A stretch of DNA of 64,000 bases from Bdellovibrionales bacterium CG10_big_fil_rev_8_21_14_0_10_45_34 (lineage in GTDB: Bacteria > Bdellovibrionota > Bdellovibrionia > Bdellovibrionales > 1-14-0-10-45-34), in assembly GCA_002778785.1 (NCBI GenBank), contig PEZS01000005.1:42483-106482 (forward strand), given 5' to 3'. Made by a program: the position numbers and the translations under genes. Positions 51,280 to 59,341 of this stretch are shown piece by piece. Positions within the stretch are counted from its first letter, which is position 1, and the number at the start of each line of letters is the position of its first letter. Under the pieces are notes generated by a model. It saw only the letters and a program-made list of their open reading frames with translations, did no database searches and was not told where the DNA came from.

Positions 51280-51935
51280 CTAAAATTCTCTTAGTGGGGC
51301 CGAATGGCAGAATGGGCCGAGCCATAAAGGATTGCGTAGCTAAAAGCAATGAATATGAAATTACTCGAGAGCTGGATAGCAAATCTTGGAAAAATGCGGT
51401 CGAGGAAAAAGCAAAGGTAGATGTCATTATTGATTTTTCCCTTCCAGCGGCGCTGAATGATGTTGTTAAGCTCGTGGAGTCTCACAATGTGCCGCTTGTG
51501 TCCGGAGTTACTGGTTATTCTCAAGCTCAGTTACAGCAGATCGGTAAACTTTCACAAAAAGTACCGATTCTTCACTCGCACAACATGTCACCAGGTATAG
51601 CGTGGTTGAGAAGAGTGCTTAGTCAAGTCCCTATTGAGTGGAAAACCCAAGCGCACTTGATTGATATCCATCACAAAGAAAAGCGCGACACACCTAGCGG
51701 AACTGCTAAAACGCTCGCCGAAGATTTAGGAGTATCCATTGAGCAAATTTCATCGATCAGGAGTGGCAGCGCCATAGGGTTACACTCGGTGATATTTTCC
51801 CTTCCAGATGAAGAACTTGTCATAGAGCACCGAGCTCTCAGCAGAAACCTTTTTGCGCGTGGAGCATTGCAGGCGTCACTGTGGATTCAGAATAAGCGGC
51901 CGGGTCTTTATTCAATGGTTGATATGTTCTCTTAG
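51276..51935 (+). CDS. dapB: 4-hydroxy-tetrahydrodipicolinate reductase
   Basis: Second step of the DAP branch. 219 residues, shorter than the usual ~270. NAD(P) motif GPNGRMGRA at 8-16, catalytic IHHKEKRDTPSGTA near 129-142. ATGA overlap with dapA. Confidence 0.93.
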   Translation: MTKILLVGPNGRMGRAIKDCVAKSNEYEITRELDSKSWKNAVEEKAKVDVIIDFSLPAALNDVVKLVESHNVPLVSGVTGYSQAQLQQIGKLSQKVPILHSHNMSPGIAWLRRVLSQVPIEWKTQAHLIDIHHKEKRDTPSGTAKTLAEDLGVSIEQISSIRSGSAIGLHSVIFSLPDEELVIEHRALSRNLFARGALQASLWIQNKRPGLYSMVDMFS

Positions 51936-51945
51936 CGAGGTGAGT

Positions 51946-52440
51946 TTGTCGTCGAAAGTAGAAATAGTTATTGGGCTTTGCACACTCAGCGGAGACTTTA
52001 AGAAAGGCTTTTCAAAGGCGTTGGAGCTGTGCCGCAATTTCATCAATACTGAGGAACTATCTCAAGTCTATCGGTACGGTCGAATTGGCCTGGGGGGGCC
52101 ATATCAACGCGAAATTATATCGATGGCCCTAAGGGGAACCACCATGCTTGACCCCGATGAGATAGCTCAACAATTGCTCAGCTGGAACGCCTCAGGGGGC
52201 CAAGCGGTTATATTGCTCTATTCTGACCTTGTTCAACTTCGCCCCGACTTGCCCATTCCCAATCCCTTGCTGGTTGAAGAAGATTATTACTTAGAGACTG
52301 CCCGCGAAGTCGCACGAAACTGGGTACATCCCATACTTAACAAAACTTTAGAAGTAATCTGGCGGGAGCGCGCGCCAGAATTCAAAGGTGAATTTCTTTA
52401 TCAAGGAAAATCTCTTCTCTCTGAATTCGAAATTACTTAG
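51946..52440 (+). CDS. Degenerate HPPK (FolK)-like protein
   Basis: TTG 51946 with GAGG upstream gives 164 residues; the longer frame shadows dapB. The sequence follows the HPPK pattern from end to end: SQVYRYGRIG, GGPYQREIISMALRGTT, LLYSDLVQLRPDLPIPNP, ARNWVHP. Yet the catalytic DLDI is replaced: QAVILLYSD stands where TLDLDILLYG would be, so both Mg-binding aspartates are absent. The acidic/glycine region of the GR loop is also shortened. Probably not an active pyrophosphokinase; may be a derived protein or a decaying copy. Confidence 0.55.
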   Translation: MSSKVEIVIGLCTLSGDFKKGFSKALELCRNFINTEELSQVYRYGRIGLGGPYQREIISMALRGTTMLDPDEIAQQLLSWNASGGQAVILLYSDLVQLRPDLPIPNPLLVEEDYYLETAREVARNWVHPILNKTLEVIWRERAPEFKGEFLYQGKSLLSEFEIT

Positions 52441-53636
52441 AGTTGCTGCAAAAGAGCTTTGCCAATGCTTCCGACGTTTTCACCATTTCGTTTGGAGACG
52501 CCATGATAGAATAGCCAAAGCTTACCATTTTCTTCAACTAAAGTAGAGCCAAAGAGTCCGGTTTCATGTGTCAAAGAAGTTTCAAGGCCGGAGTCGTGCC
52601 AGGACGTTCCGTTGTTTTCACCCAAAAGAAAAGTCCAAAAATTATCAGAGGTCACAGACCCATTACCGTTTTGTGTGAATCTTAATGCCCATATACCTTG
52701 TTTGGAGAGTTTGCTGGTAGCCGGGCTCCAGCCCACAAGGTAGTTCTTGTTCGCATGTCTAAATACATCGACGTGAAACGGACCAGGAGAAGGTTTCGAA
52801 GAGTGAAAGCTCGATACTGCAGAAACGATGGAGCGATTTGCCTCTGGCCAAATCGTTCCGTCGGCACTCGTTGCGTGTACAAGTACCGTGTCGGCCAGTT
52901 CGCTAGAAGTTACTTGGTAGAACATATGCCATGTTCCCTCGGGCCCACTCGAACTATCCGAAACATCAAAATAGACTGTTTGATCGCCGAGAAAACTTTT
53001 ACCGTTGAAATACTCCCATGATTTGGCAGCGCTGAGGACAGGAGTCGGGTGTTTGACGTAAATACTTCCGTCGTACTCAGCGTATCCGATTTGATAGTTT
53101 CTTATGGCGGAGTCCTCTCGCCAACCTGTATAGTAAATCCGATCAACCCATTTACCTTGTGAATGATCATAGCCCTTTACATATTTTGGTGTCTCCACAG
53201 CTCGGGCATCCCAAGCATTTGAATCTATTGAAGGACTAAGGACTTCTGTTAAGATAGTCCATTTATCTGCGGTTGAGTCTAAAGTATTACCGCTGGGAAG
53301 CTTTGCCAAAACAATGTAGAGTTTGATTGGCCAGTCCTTTATTGAGGTAAACAACATAAACCAAGTATCGCCAATTTTGAAGACGTCAGGATCGGTAGCC
53401 GTCGTCCAACCGCCGGTAAGAGATTTTCCATCGAAAATGAGAGTTTCATCAGCCGAAGAAACTGAAGGTTCAAATTCAAACTCCGCAGGCGGTAATAGTT
53501 CAAACTGAGTAGTCGGTGTATTTGTCGCTGTTTGATTCTGAGAGCAGCCTTGGTTACTTAACACTACGAGGAGCCCAGAAAATAAAAAAAACAAAGTAAA
53601 TCTCAAAGCCACCCTCACCCGGGAGTAAAATTTCAC
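52437..53636 (-). CDS. Secreted beta-propeller glycosidase-like protein
   Basis: 399 residues. Signal peptide (about 12-30), then VLSNQGCSQN, an imperfect lipobox. The rest is beta-rich with repeated Trp and Asp/Glu blades (TATDPDVFKIGDTWFMLFTS, RIYYTGWRED, TWHMFYQVTS, LWLFYHG), the layout of five-bladed propeller glycoside hydrolases (GH43/GH32-like). Possible acids are present, but no family is certain. It converges with the folK-like gene (4-bp overlap). Confidence 0.6.
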   Translation of the reverse strand: MKFYSRVRVALRFTLFFLFSGLLVVLSNQGCSQNQTATNTPTTQFELLPPAEFEFEPSVSSADETLIFDGKSLTGGWTTATDPDVFKIGDTWFMLFTSIKDWPIKLYIVLAKLPSGNTLDSTADKWTILTEVLSPSIDSNAWDARAVETPKYVKGYDHSQGKWVDRIYYTGWREDSAIRNYQIGYAEYDGSIYVKHPTPVLSAAKSWEYFNGKSFLGDQTVYFDVSDSSSGPEGTWHMFYQVTSSELADTVLVHATSADGTIWPEANRSIVSAVSSFHSSKPSPGPFHVDVFRHANKNYLVGWSPATSKLSKQGIWALRFTQNGNGSVTSDNFWTFLLGENNGTSWHDSGLETSLTHETGLFGSTLVEENGKLWLFYHGVSKRNGENVGSIGKALLQQL

Positions 53637-53773
53637 GATATCAACTTTTCGGCTTAAATATGCCCTTCCGAAAGTGCTTTTTGAGTCGTTAAATGCGGTA
53701 AGCTGATTCGTTTTGAGACAATGGGCAACGGTGTTCGGGACGCAGCGTGTCCCAATAGTCGGGCCGTACCTAC

Positions 53774-53802
53774 TTGCTTTTAAAACCTTATCGACCTAAA
53801 CA
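53774..53802 (+). promoter_or_regulatory. Possible promoter of fsa/tal
   Basis: TTGCTT (53774) and TAAACA (53797) 17 bp apart upstream of the transaldolase-like gene. Weak match; only a candidate. The 246-bp gap around it otherwise holds a short GGGAC...GTCCC hairpin and the leader hairpins listed next. Confidence 0.35.
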
Positions 53803-53824
53803 ATGGAGGCAAAATTCTAATTGA

Positions 53825-53868
53825 GTAGGGCTATTTTATGAGGACCTTGCCCTACCCGTAAGCGGTCC
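53825..53868 (+). promoter_or_regulatory. Interleaved hairpins in the fsa/tal leader
   Basis: GTAGGGC (53825) pairs with GCCCTAC (53849); GGACC (53842) pairs with GGTCC (53864). The pairings interleave, so they form a pseudoknot or alternative folds just before the AAGGAG ribosome site at 53872. No known riboswitch class recognised. Confidence 0.4.
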
Positions 53869-53882
53869 CTTAAGGAGAAGCC

Positions 53883-54530
53883 ATGAAACTGTTTATTGAT
53901 AGTGCAGATATTGAAGAAATTAAAATAGCTAACGAAAGAGGCTGGGTAGATGGAGTCACTACAAACCCCTCTCTCATAGCAAAGACCGGACGTGACCACT
54001 TAGAAGTGCTCAAAGATATCTGCCGCGAGGTGAAAGGTCCAATCTCGGCAGAAGTTGTAGGGCTACAAGCCGATATTATGTACCGAGAAGGTAAAGAGCT
54101 CGCTAAGATCCATGACAACATCGTGGTGAAAATTCCGATGACGGAAGAGGGGCTCGTGGCGGTCAAACGTTTCTCTAGCGAAGGAATTAGTACAAATGTG
54201 ACTTTGGTGTTTTCACCGCTTCAAGCCATGCTTGCTGCAAAAGCTGGCGCATCTATGGTTTCTCCTTTTGTAGGCAGGCTTGACGATGTTGGGGCTGTCG
54301 GTATGGAGCTCATTCAGCAGATTGTTACGATCTTTAGAAACTACGATTTCAAAACGGAAGTCTTGGTGGCGAGTATTAGAAATCCGGTACATGTTCTTGA
54401 AGCTGCTATGATGGGTGCCGATATCTCAACACTTCCTCTTAAAGTTATGCAGCAGCTGACTAAACACCCTTTGACAGACAAAGGCATCGAGACCTTTTTG
54501 GCTGACTGGGAAAAGTCGCAGAAGAAATAA
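53883..54530 (+). CDS. tal: Transaldolase/fructose-6-phosphate aldolase-type protein
   Basis: 215 residues of the short TalC/FSA group: [27 protein letters not shown], Schiff-base lysine in VVVKIPMT near 83, [13 protein letters not shown]. Could be a transaldolase of the pentose phosphate route or an aldolase; the short family cannot be told apart from sequence alone. AAGGAGAAG site; ATG 53883. Confidence 0.93.
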   Translation: MKLFIDSADIEEIKIANERGWVDGVTTNPSLIAKTGRDHLEVLKDICREVKGPISAEVVGLQADIMYREGKELAKIHDNIVVKIPMTEEGLVAVKRFSSEGISTNVTLVFSPLQAMLAAKAGASMVSPFVGRLDDVGAVGMELIQQIVTIFRNYDFKTEVLVASIRNPVHVLEAAMMGADISTLPLKVMQQLTKHPLTDKGIETFLADWEKSQKK

Positions 54531-54643
54531 CTTAATGCAGGGCCTTGAATGTTAAAGGGCCCTTAGTTATGTATTTTAAAGCGAGAATGATCGTATTGTT
54601 TTCACTTGCCAATTTTTTAATCTTTCGATGCAATGAACGAATT

Positions 54644-55102
54644 ATGAAAGTGCTAGGATCTCGGTTGGGCAAGGCGCAACTAGCGTCGCTTTTTCTACTC
54701 TCCTTTAGTCTAGGTTGCTCCCATGGAGGGCATGTCATAGACGAACTTGGATATCCACTTTTGGATATCCAGCAAGTGGTTACTGACACGATTCCGGGGG
54801 GTGTTCAAAAAGTTTCGGTGAATAGGCGTGAGTATTCATCGAATCCCTATTCGCCAAAGAATTTGGATACTCAGGCTGAGTATCCAAAAGGCTATTTGGC
54901 TAAGGCTAAAGTGGTCATTTTAGGTGATCGACGCCCCTACAAAGTCGAGTCGAAGGTCTGGCTTGGAACCATTGAGAACAAAGTCTTTCAAGAATCTGAG
55001 ATCGACGAAAGCCTTTCAAGACGGTTGGGTTTGGATATCCAAAGGAACCTGATTGAACGTCGTGAAAAATCAAACCTCATTGACGATTTTAGACCGTTTT
55101 GA
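54644..55102 (+). CDS. Small putative lipoprotein containing iterated palindromes
   Basis: No family recognised. From ATG 54644: 152 residues, signal (LGSRLGKAQLASLFLLSFSLGC) with a weak lipobox, then a polar domain. The frame is open to 54545 and contains an earlier hydrophobic stretch, so the start is uncertain. The coding sequence carries seven TTGRNTATCCAA palindromes (listed separately), giving peptide words such as LDIQ and NLDTQAEY, of which a similar NLDSQVEY occurs in RsmG. Confidence 0.6.
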   Translation: MKVLGSRLGKAQLASLFLLSFSLGCSHGGHVIDELGYPLLDIQQVVTDTIPGGVQKVSVNRREYSSNPYSPKNLDTQAEYPKGYLAKAKVVILGDRRPYKVESKVWLGTIENKVFQESEIDESLSRRLGLDIQRNLIERREKSNLIDDFRPF

Positions 55103-55110
55103 GTATCCTG
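54747..55110. repeat. Seven iterated 12-bp palindromes; one pair is a perfect 27-bp inverted repeat
   Basis: Copies: 54747 TTGGATATCCAC, 54761 TTGGATATCCAG, 54828 GTGAGTATTCAT, 54863 TTGGATACTCAG, 54876 CTGAGTATCCAA, 55031 TTGGATATCCAA, 55099 TTGAGTATCCTG. The pair at 54862-54888 has 13-bp arms (TTTGGATACTCAG) around one base, giving a strong hairpin or cruciform. Same consensus as the parA and rsmG clusters 46 kb away. Confidence 0.7.
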
Positions 55111-55246
55111 ATTAAAGAGTAAGTGAGCTTTGAGGATTGCCCATATTTACTAAACAGTTTAGCTAGGCAGTCATAGCGGCACATCGTCTTGAATGGTGTC
55201 CTCAAAGGTGTCGTTAGAATTTGCGCTCTATGGAGGGAGTGTAGAT

Positions 55247-57448
55247 TTGAAGTTGAGTTTTAGAGCCTGTATTTCGAATGTCTATATTCGAAGCGCTACT
55301 TTTGCGCTTGTGCAGGTTTGCGCGCTACCTTCGCTAACGGGCAGAGCTGATATTCGGTGGATTGAGCAGTCCTTAAAAATGCATGTCGATCGATCAGCAT
55401 TGCCAAGTCTTGCCATTCAGGCCGAAAAGCAATTTCGTGAAATACTTGCTTCAGTAGAGACAAATAAAAAAAAACAACCTGGCCCCAACGCTCAGCCACT
55501 TCAGGATCCTTCGCCCTTAGATACACTTCCTGCGCGTGAAATCTATATTGAACCGATGCTCCTCTCTCACCTAACCTTTCAAGAATCAGGCAGAGAGCTT
55601 GAAGTGGGACTCGCGGCTAAGGAGACCACACAGTCACTGCACGAAACAACGGTGGCCGGTATAAGTTTAGATTCAAAAGAACTCCACGCTGAAATCCTTG
55701 CCTCTCTCGAGGCTACTCACCAAGGCACAAGCGCTCCACCCGAAGAGGTTCAGGCATTTCTTGAAGATCTTCCGGAGCATTTAAAGGTGCGAGCCGAGAG
55801 GGTGGCGGACCTTTCAAAAGTTTTGGCCGACGAATTCAAAGTAAACCGCGAAAAGAAAATTAGACAGACGCTCGAGCAGTACTCCCTTCAGGAGCCACCT
55901 TTGATTGCAGCGGCGAACACGCAGCTTGTACAACAGCGGATATTCAATGAAAGTTTGTTAAATACAAAGCAGTCTGTAAAAGAGGGCACAGAAACTGAAT
56001 CAGGTACCCCATCAGTACAATCAGCAGCCGGAACCATTACAAGTTTGACGGGCCCATTTCAGTTGGGCGCAGGATTAATTTGGGTTCCTCAATATCGGTT
56101 TCAAGTCGAACAGAGAGCCGAGGGAAGAGTTGTCGCACAGGGTGCCATAGATCCGGCACAGGGAACTTTTAAGATTCCAATTCGAAAAAATGACGGCCAA
56201 ATTGTTATTGAATTAAAAGACGAACGTGATGAAACAATTGGTCGCGGGACGTACGCTCTAAGTGCCATTACCAAAGGGCAAGCAAACACTCTCGCCCAGC
56301 CAATCAAACTTGAACGAACAGGTTACTCTACTTTTGTAGCAGCCCATGACAGAAATAAAATTGGTAAAAATGATTCCGGTATCAACGAGGCAAGCGTACT
56401 ACTGAACGAGTCGACAGTTTCTAAAACAAATACAAACGGCGTTGCAAAAATGGGAGAGTGGTTAGATTCGTCATCGTTTGTTGTTCGGCTCGACCACGAA
56501 GCTTACTTTCCGACCACAACAATTTCTATGCAGTCGTCGCTGTCAGAGATTCCCATGCTTTCTGAAAAGTTAGTGGAAACATTTTTGCCAAACGACCGAA
56601 CTTATAGGCGCAATCATGGGGCCCACGTCTGGGGTGTCGTCGAAGAAAACGGCACCAAGCTAAGAGGAGCTAAAGTCTTTCTCGTAGGGGAGAGCGGACG
56701 CATAGAGGCTAACTATCCTCAATCCGACAATGAGATGACAAATGGGTGGGGACTCTTCCACTTTTCTAACGTCAAACCGGGAGACTATTTTATCTCGGCT
56801 CAGATAGACCATCGAGATCTCGGCTCAAGAATGGCAAAACTCGAGGCCGGCAGATGGACTCCAATTATGTTTGATGTCGGCAGTGGTCTACAAACAGAAA
56901 TGCTGATCTACGATGGATTGACCGGCAATCCGCTAGAGGGAGCTCTTTCTTTTGTTCCTTCTCAAAGGCAAAAGTCTTTCTCTTTAGGAAGAATTAAACT
57001 GAGAATCGCTAGTGGACCTGATGTTGCCCCCATTCAAACTCAGGTTCCAGGGTACTGGCCGCACAATGCAGTTAAGTTAAGAAGTTCGTCTGTAAATCAG
57101 TGGATACCCATGGTGTCTGAGAGCTGGTTTGCCTATCTCAACCAAAACTACAAAACAAACATCGACAAAAAATTAAGTGTCCTCGCAGGATTTCTAGCCG
57201 AGGGTGAAACATTTTTAGAAGCGAGTTTGCCGCAAGGATTTTCGCTTCTCTACTTTAATTCACAAGGTAGAGTCGTGAAGGCCGATGATCCTTCTTGTAT
57301 TGGCTTTCTAGCCTATGGTCAGCCCGAAGGAATATTCACTATCGAGTTTGCATCGCCAAAGCAGGCAAGTACATCTTCTAGTGAAATTCTCGTGCGCTCT
57401 TCTCATGTAGTTTTAGCCGTTAATGGCGAAGTCGCCATCCGCCGCTAG
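55247..57448 (+). CDS. Large secreted protein with carboxypeptidase-regulatory-like domain
   Basis: From TTG 55247 (GGAGGGAG upstream) 733 residues; ATG 55193 would be in frame but lacks a ribosome site. Signal peptide (about 1-35), a charged/helical region (to ~250), beta-rich domains with Ig-like pattern (QGAIDPAQGTFKIPIRKNDG near 295-315; NEASVLLNESTVSKTNTNGVA near 385-405), and a carboxypeptidase-regulatory-like fold near 460-540 (VWGVVEENGTKLRGAKVFLVGE, GWGLFHFSNVKPGDYFISAQ). No enzyme motif seen; surface or periplasmic binding role is inferred. Confidence 0.65.
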   Translation: MKLSFRACISNVYIRSATFALVQVCALPSLTGRADIRWIEQSLKMHVDRSALPSLAIQAEKQFREILASVETNKKKQPGPNAQPLQDPSPLDTLPAREIYIEPMLLSHLTFQESGRELEVGLAAKETTQSLHETTVAGISLDSKELHAEILASLEATHQGTSAPPEEVQAFLEDLPEHLKVRAERVADLSKVLADEFKVNREKKIRQTLEQYSLQEPPLIAAANTQLVQQRIFNESLLNTKQSVKEGTETESGTPSVQSAAGTITSLTGPFQLGAGLIWVPQYRFQVEQRAEGRVVAQGAIDPAQGTFKIPIRKNDGQIVIELKDERDETIGRGTYALSAITKGQANTLAQPIKLERTGYSTFVAAHDRNKIGKNDSGINEASVLLNESTVSKTNTNGVAKMGEWLDSSSFVVRLDHEAYFPTTTISMQSSLSEIPMLSEKLVETFLPNDRTYRRNHGAHVWGVVEENGTKLRGAKVFLVGESGRIEANYPQSDNEMTNGWGLFHFSNVKPGDYFISAQIDHRDLGSRMAKLEAGRWTPIMFDVGSGLQTEMLIYDGLTGNPLEGALSFVPSQRQKSFSLGRIKLRIASGPDVAPIQTQVPGYWPHNAVKLRSSSVNQWIPMVSESWFAYLNQNYKTNIDKKLSVLAGFLAEGETFLEASLPQGFSLLYFNSQGRVVKADDPSCIGFLAYGQPEGIFTIEFASPKQASTSSSEILVRSSHVVLAVNGEVAIRR

Positions 57449-57464
57449 CTATGTGTTAGCGGCG
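57440..57464. repeat. Inverted repeat over two convergent stop codons
   Basis: CGCCGCTAGC and GTTAGCGGCG form a 10-bp stem with one G-T pair and a five-base loop. It contains the TAG stop of the plus-strand gene and overlaps the end of the minus-strand transglycosylase. No T-tract follows, so a bidirectional terminator is only possible. Confidence 0.45.
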
Positions 57465-59171
57465 TTTGCGAGAGAGGGCTCTGCGAGTTTGGGATTTCTT
57501 TGGTGTCTCGGATCGCTCAAGTTTAGCAGTTAGCTTCAATTTTTCTTGATAGCTCTTTACAAAGTCGACTTTTCCCGGAGGCAAGTGTAGGCTATAAGAC
57601 CGCGGAAGCGTAACATTCTTTGTTAGAGCCGTAGATTTTAAATCTGGATTGTAGAAGCGCAGTTCTTCGAGATTGAGTCCGGCCACCACTGCGATCGTCT
57701 TTGGGCGCATTCTTTGACTCAAAATAATTTGCTCAGTGACTAGCGGTTCACTCTTAAACACCGTGCCAAAAATTTCTTGCGAATACTTTTGTACGTGAAG
57801 CGCAGCCAAATATTCAGCATAAAAATTTGAAGAAGCAAATCCAAAAGACTTTAAGTGAACTTTTTCGATAATGTTAATAAGGTCGCGTGAACGTGTCTGT
57901 TTAATAGCTTTAAGTAGATTTCCGGCGCCATGGTTATAGGCTGTTAAAGCTAAGGGCCAACTTTTGAATATGCGATAGTTTTCTTTCAAGAGTTTCGCGG
58001 CAGCGACGGTGGCTTTTAGCGGCGAATTGCGTTCATCTACGTGGTCACCTACGTGTAACGCCTTTTTCTTTCCGGTCACTGGCATAAACTGCCAGATTCC
58101 GCTTGCGCCGACTTTGCTCATTGCCTTCGTGTTGAAGCTGCTCTCAACAAGGGGCAAACGAGTCAACTCAACAGGCATGTCGTTATGGGCAAAAATTTCT
58201 TCCATTTGAGTCAAGTAAAGCTGACTGTTTTCAAGGCCAGACTTAAAAAAATCTTTTTGACCCTTCTGAGCCCGAACGGAATTCAGAGCTTCGCGAATAA
58301 CGGCTTTTCTATTGCCTTTAATTTCTTTCAGCTGGTTGTAAATTTGAGCCTCAAGACCTTTAAGCCCTCGGTAATTCTTTCGAGAAGACAAATTTGTTAG
58401 AGCCTTCTTTACTGTAGCTACTCTCTGGCTAACAACACTCTTTGCTTTGTGGTAGCGAGTCCACTTATGACCAGAGCCAGAATAGATATCTCTGATATCA
58501 ATTTTATCAAAGACAATCCAAGGGTATTCACTGTGGTGAACTAAAGATACGTGTGAGCCGTATACCGCATAAATGCTCGCCCAGAAGGTAACTCGCTTTT
58601 GAAAGTCTTCAGGAACTTTAAACACCTCCGGCACTCGGTCGAACTTGTCAGTTACAATGTCACCAAGTACGAAGGTTTGATTATCGAATTGTTCACTCAG
58701 ATAGGGGATTGAAGTGAAGGGATTTACTTCTTTGGAATCGAGCAATCTTGCTTCTTCTTCACGACGAGTTTCAAGATCCAGTATTTGAGAACTATTGAAT
58801 TCAGACTTAAGATGAGTGCCCTTCGTACCAGGATCTTCAATTGTTGAAGCGAACGCATCGCTTGTTTGAACATTTTCAACAGCGGATTTTAAAAACTCAG
58901 AGAGGTTACGGGCGATGTGAGTGTCGCTCAGATTATGGATAAAATCCTCAGCAATAGTTCCTTCAATACGACTTGCAACCGCAAGCCTCATTTGACTAGC
59001 CCATGAACTCGCATGTTTAGACAGGGTTCGCGGAATCGATGGAGACCAGATTGTAGAGCTAAACAAGAACCATAGGCCGCCAAGAACCAAAAAAATACCC
59101 AAACCTCTAAAAAGAGGCTTAAAGCTCAAAGGGGCGCGGTAAACATTTAAAGGTAAGCGGTTTGGTTTCAC
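57456..59171 (-). CDS. mltD: Membrane-bound lytic transglycosylase (MltD-like)
   Basis: Cleaves peptidoglycan glycan strands. 571 residues: N-terminal membrane anchor (about 20-40), variable region to ~335, then SLT domain with LPLVESSFNTKAMSKVGASGIWQFMP (catalytic Glu) and ALTAYNHGAGN (about 415), and a LysM-like end (RMRPKTIAVVAGLNLEELRFYNPDLK). Basic Arg/Lys tail. Confidence 0.9.
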   Translation of the reverse strand: MKPNRLPLNVYRAPLSFKPLFRGLGIFLVLGGLWFLFSSTIWSPSIPRTLSKHASSWASQMRLAVASRIEGTIAEDFIHNLSDTHIARNLSEFLKSAVENVQTSDAFASTIEDPGTKGTHLKSEFNSSQILDLETRREEEARLLDSKEVNPFTSIPYLSEQFDNQTFVLGDIVTDKFDRVPEVFKVPEDFQKRVTFWASIYAVYGSHVSLVHHSEYPWIVFDKIDIRDIYSGSGHKWTRYHKAKSVVSQRVATVKKALTNLSSRKNYRGLKGLEAQIYNQLKEIKGNRKAVIREALNSVRAQKGQKDFFKSGLENSQLYLTQMEEIFAHNDMPVELTRLPLVESSFNTKAMSKVGASGIWQFMPVTGKKKALHVGDHVDERNSPLKATVAAAKLLKENYRIFKSWPLALTAYNHGAGNLLKAIKQTRSRDLINIIEKVHLKSFGFASSNFYAEYLAALHVQKYSQEIFGTVFKSEPLVTEQIILSQRMRPKTIAVVAGLNLEELRFYNPDLKSTALTKNVTLPRSYSLHLPPGKVDFVKSYQEKLKLTAKLERSETPKKSQTRRALSRKRR

Positions 59172-59341
59172 TCTGCTTTATTAATAAGCAAGGTCAGTGC
59201 CACTAGTTTTAAAAACCAGCTGTTGTTATAATGGCTTAGGCATCCCATAGTGAGGCGAAAGTGTCATTCTTGGCATTCACCGTAAAGAAAGTTCAAAATA
59301 CTGTTTAACTTTTCGACAGCTTCGCTACCCTACTAAGAGTA

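Noticed and set aside
57106..57120. Single GTGGATACCCAT resembling the iterated palindrome
   Set aside because: One isolated, imperfect copy; within chance expectation.
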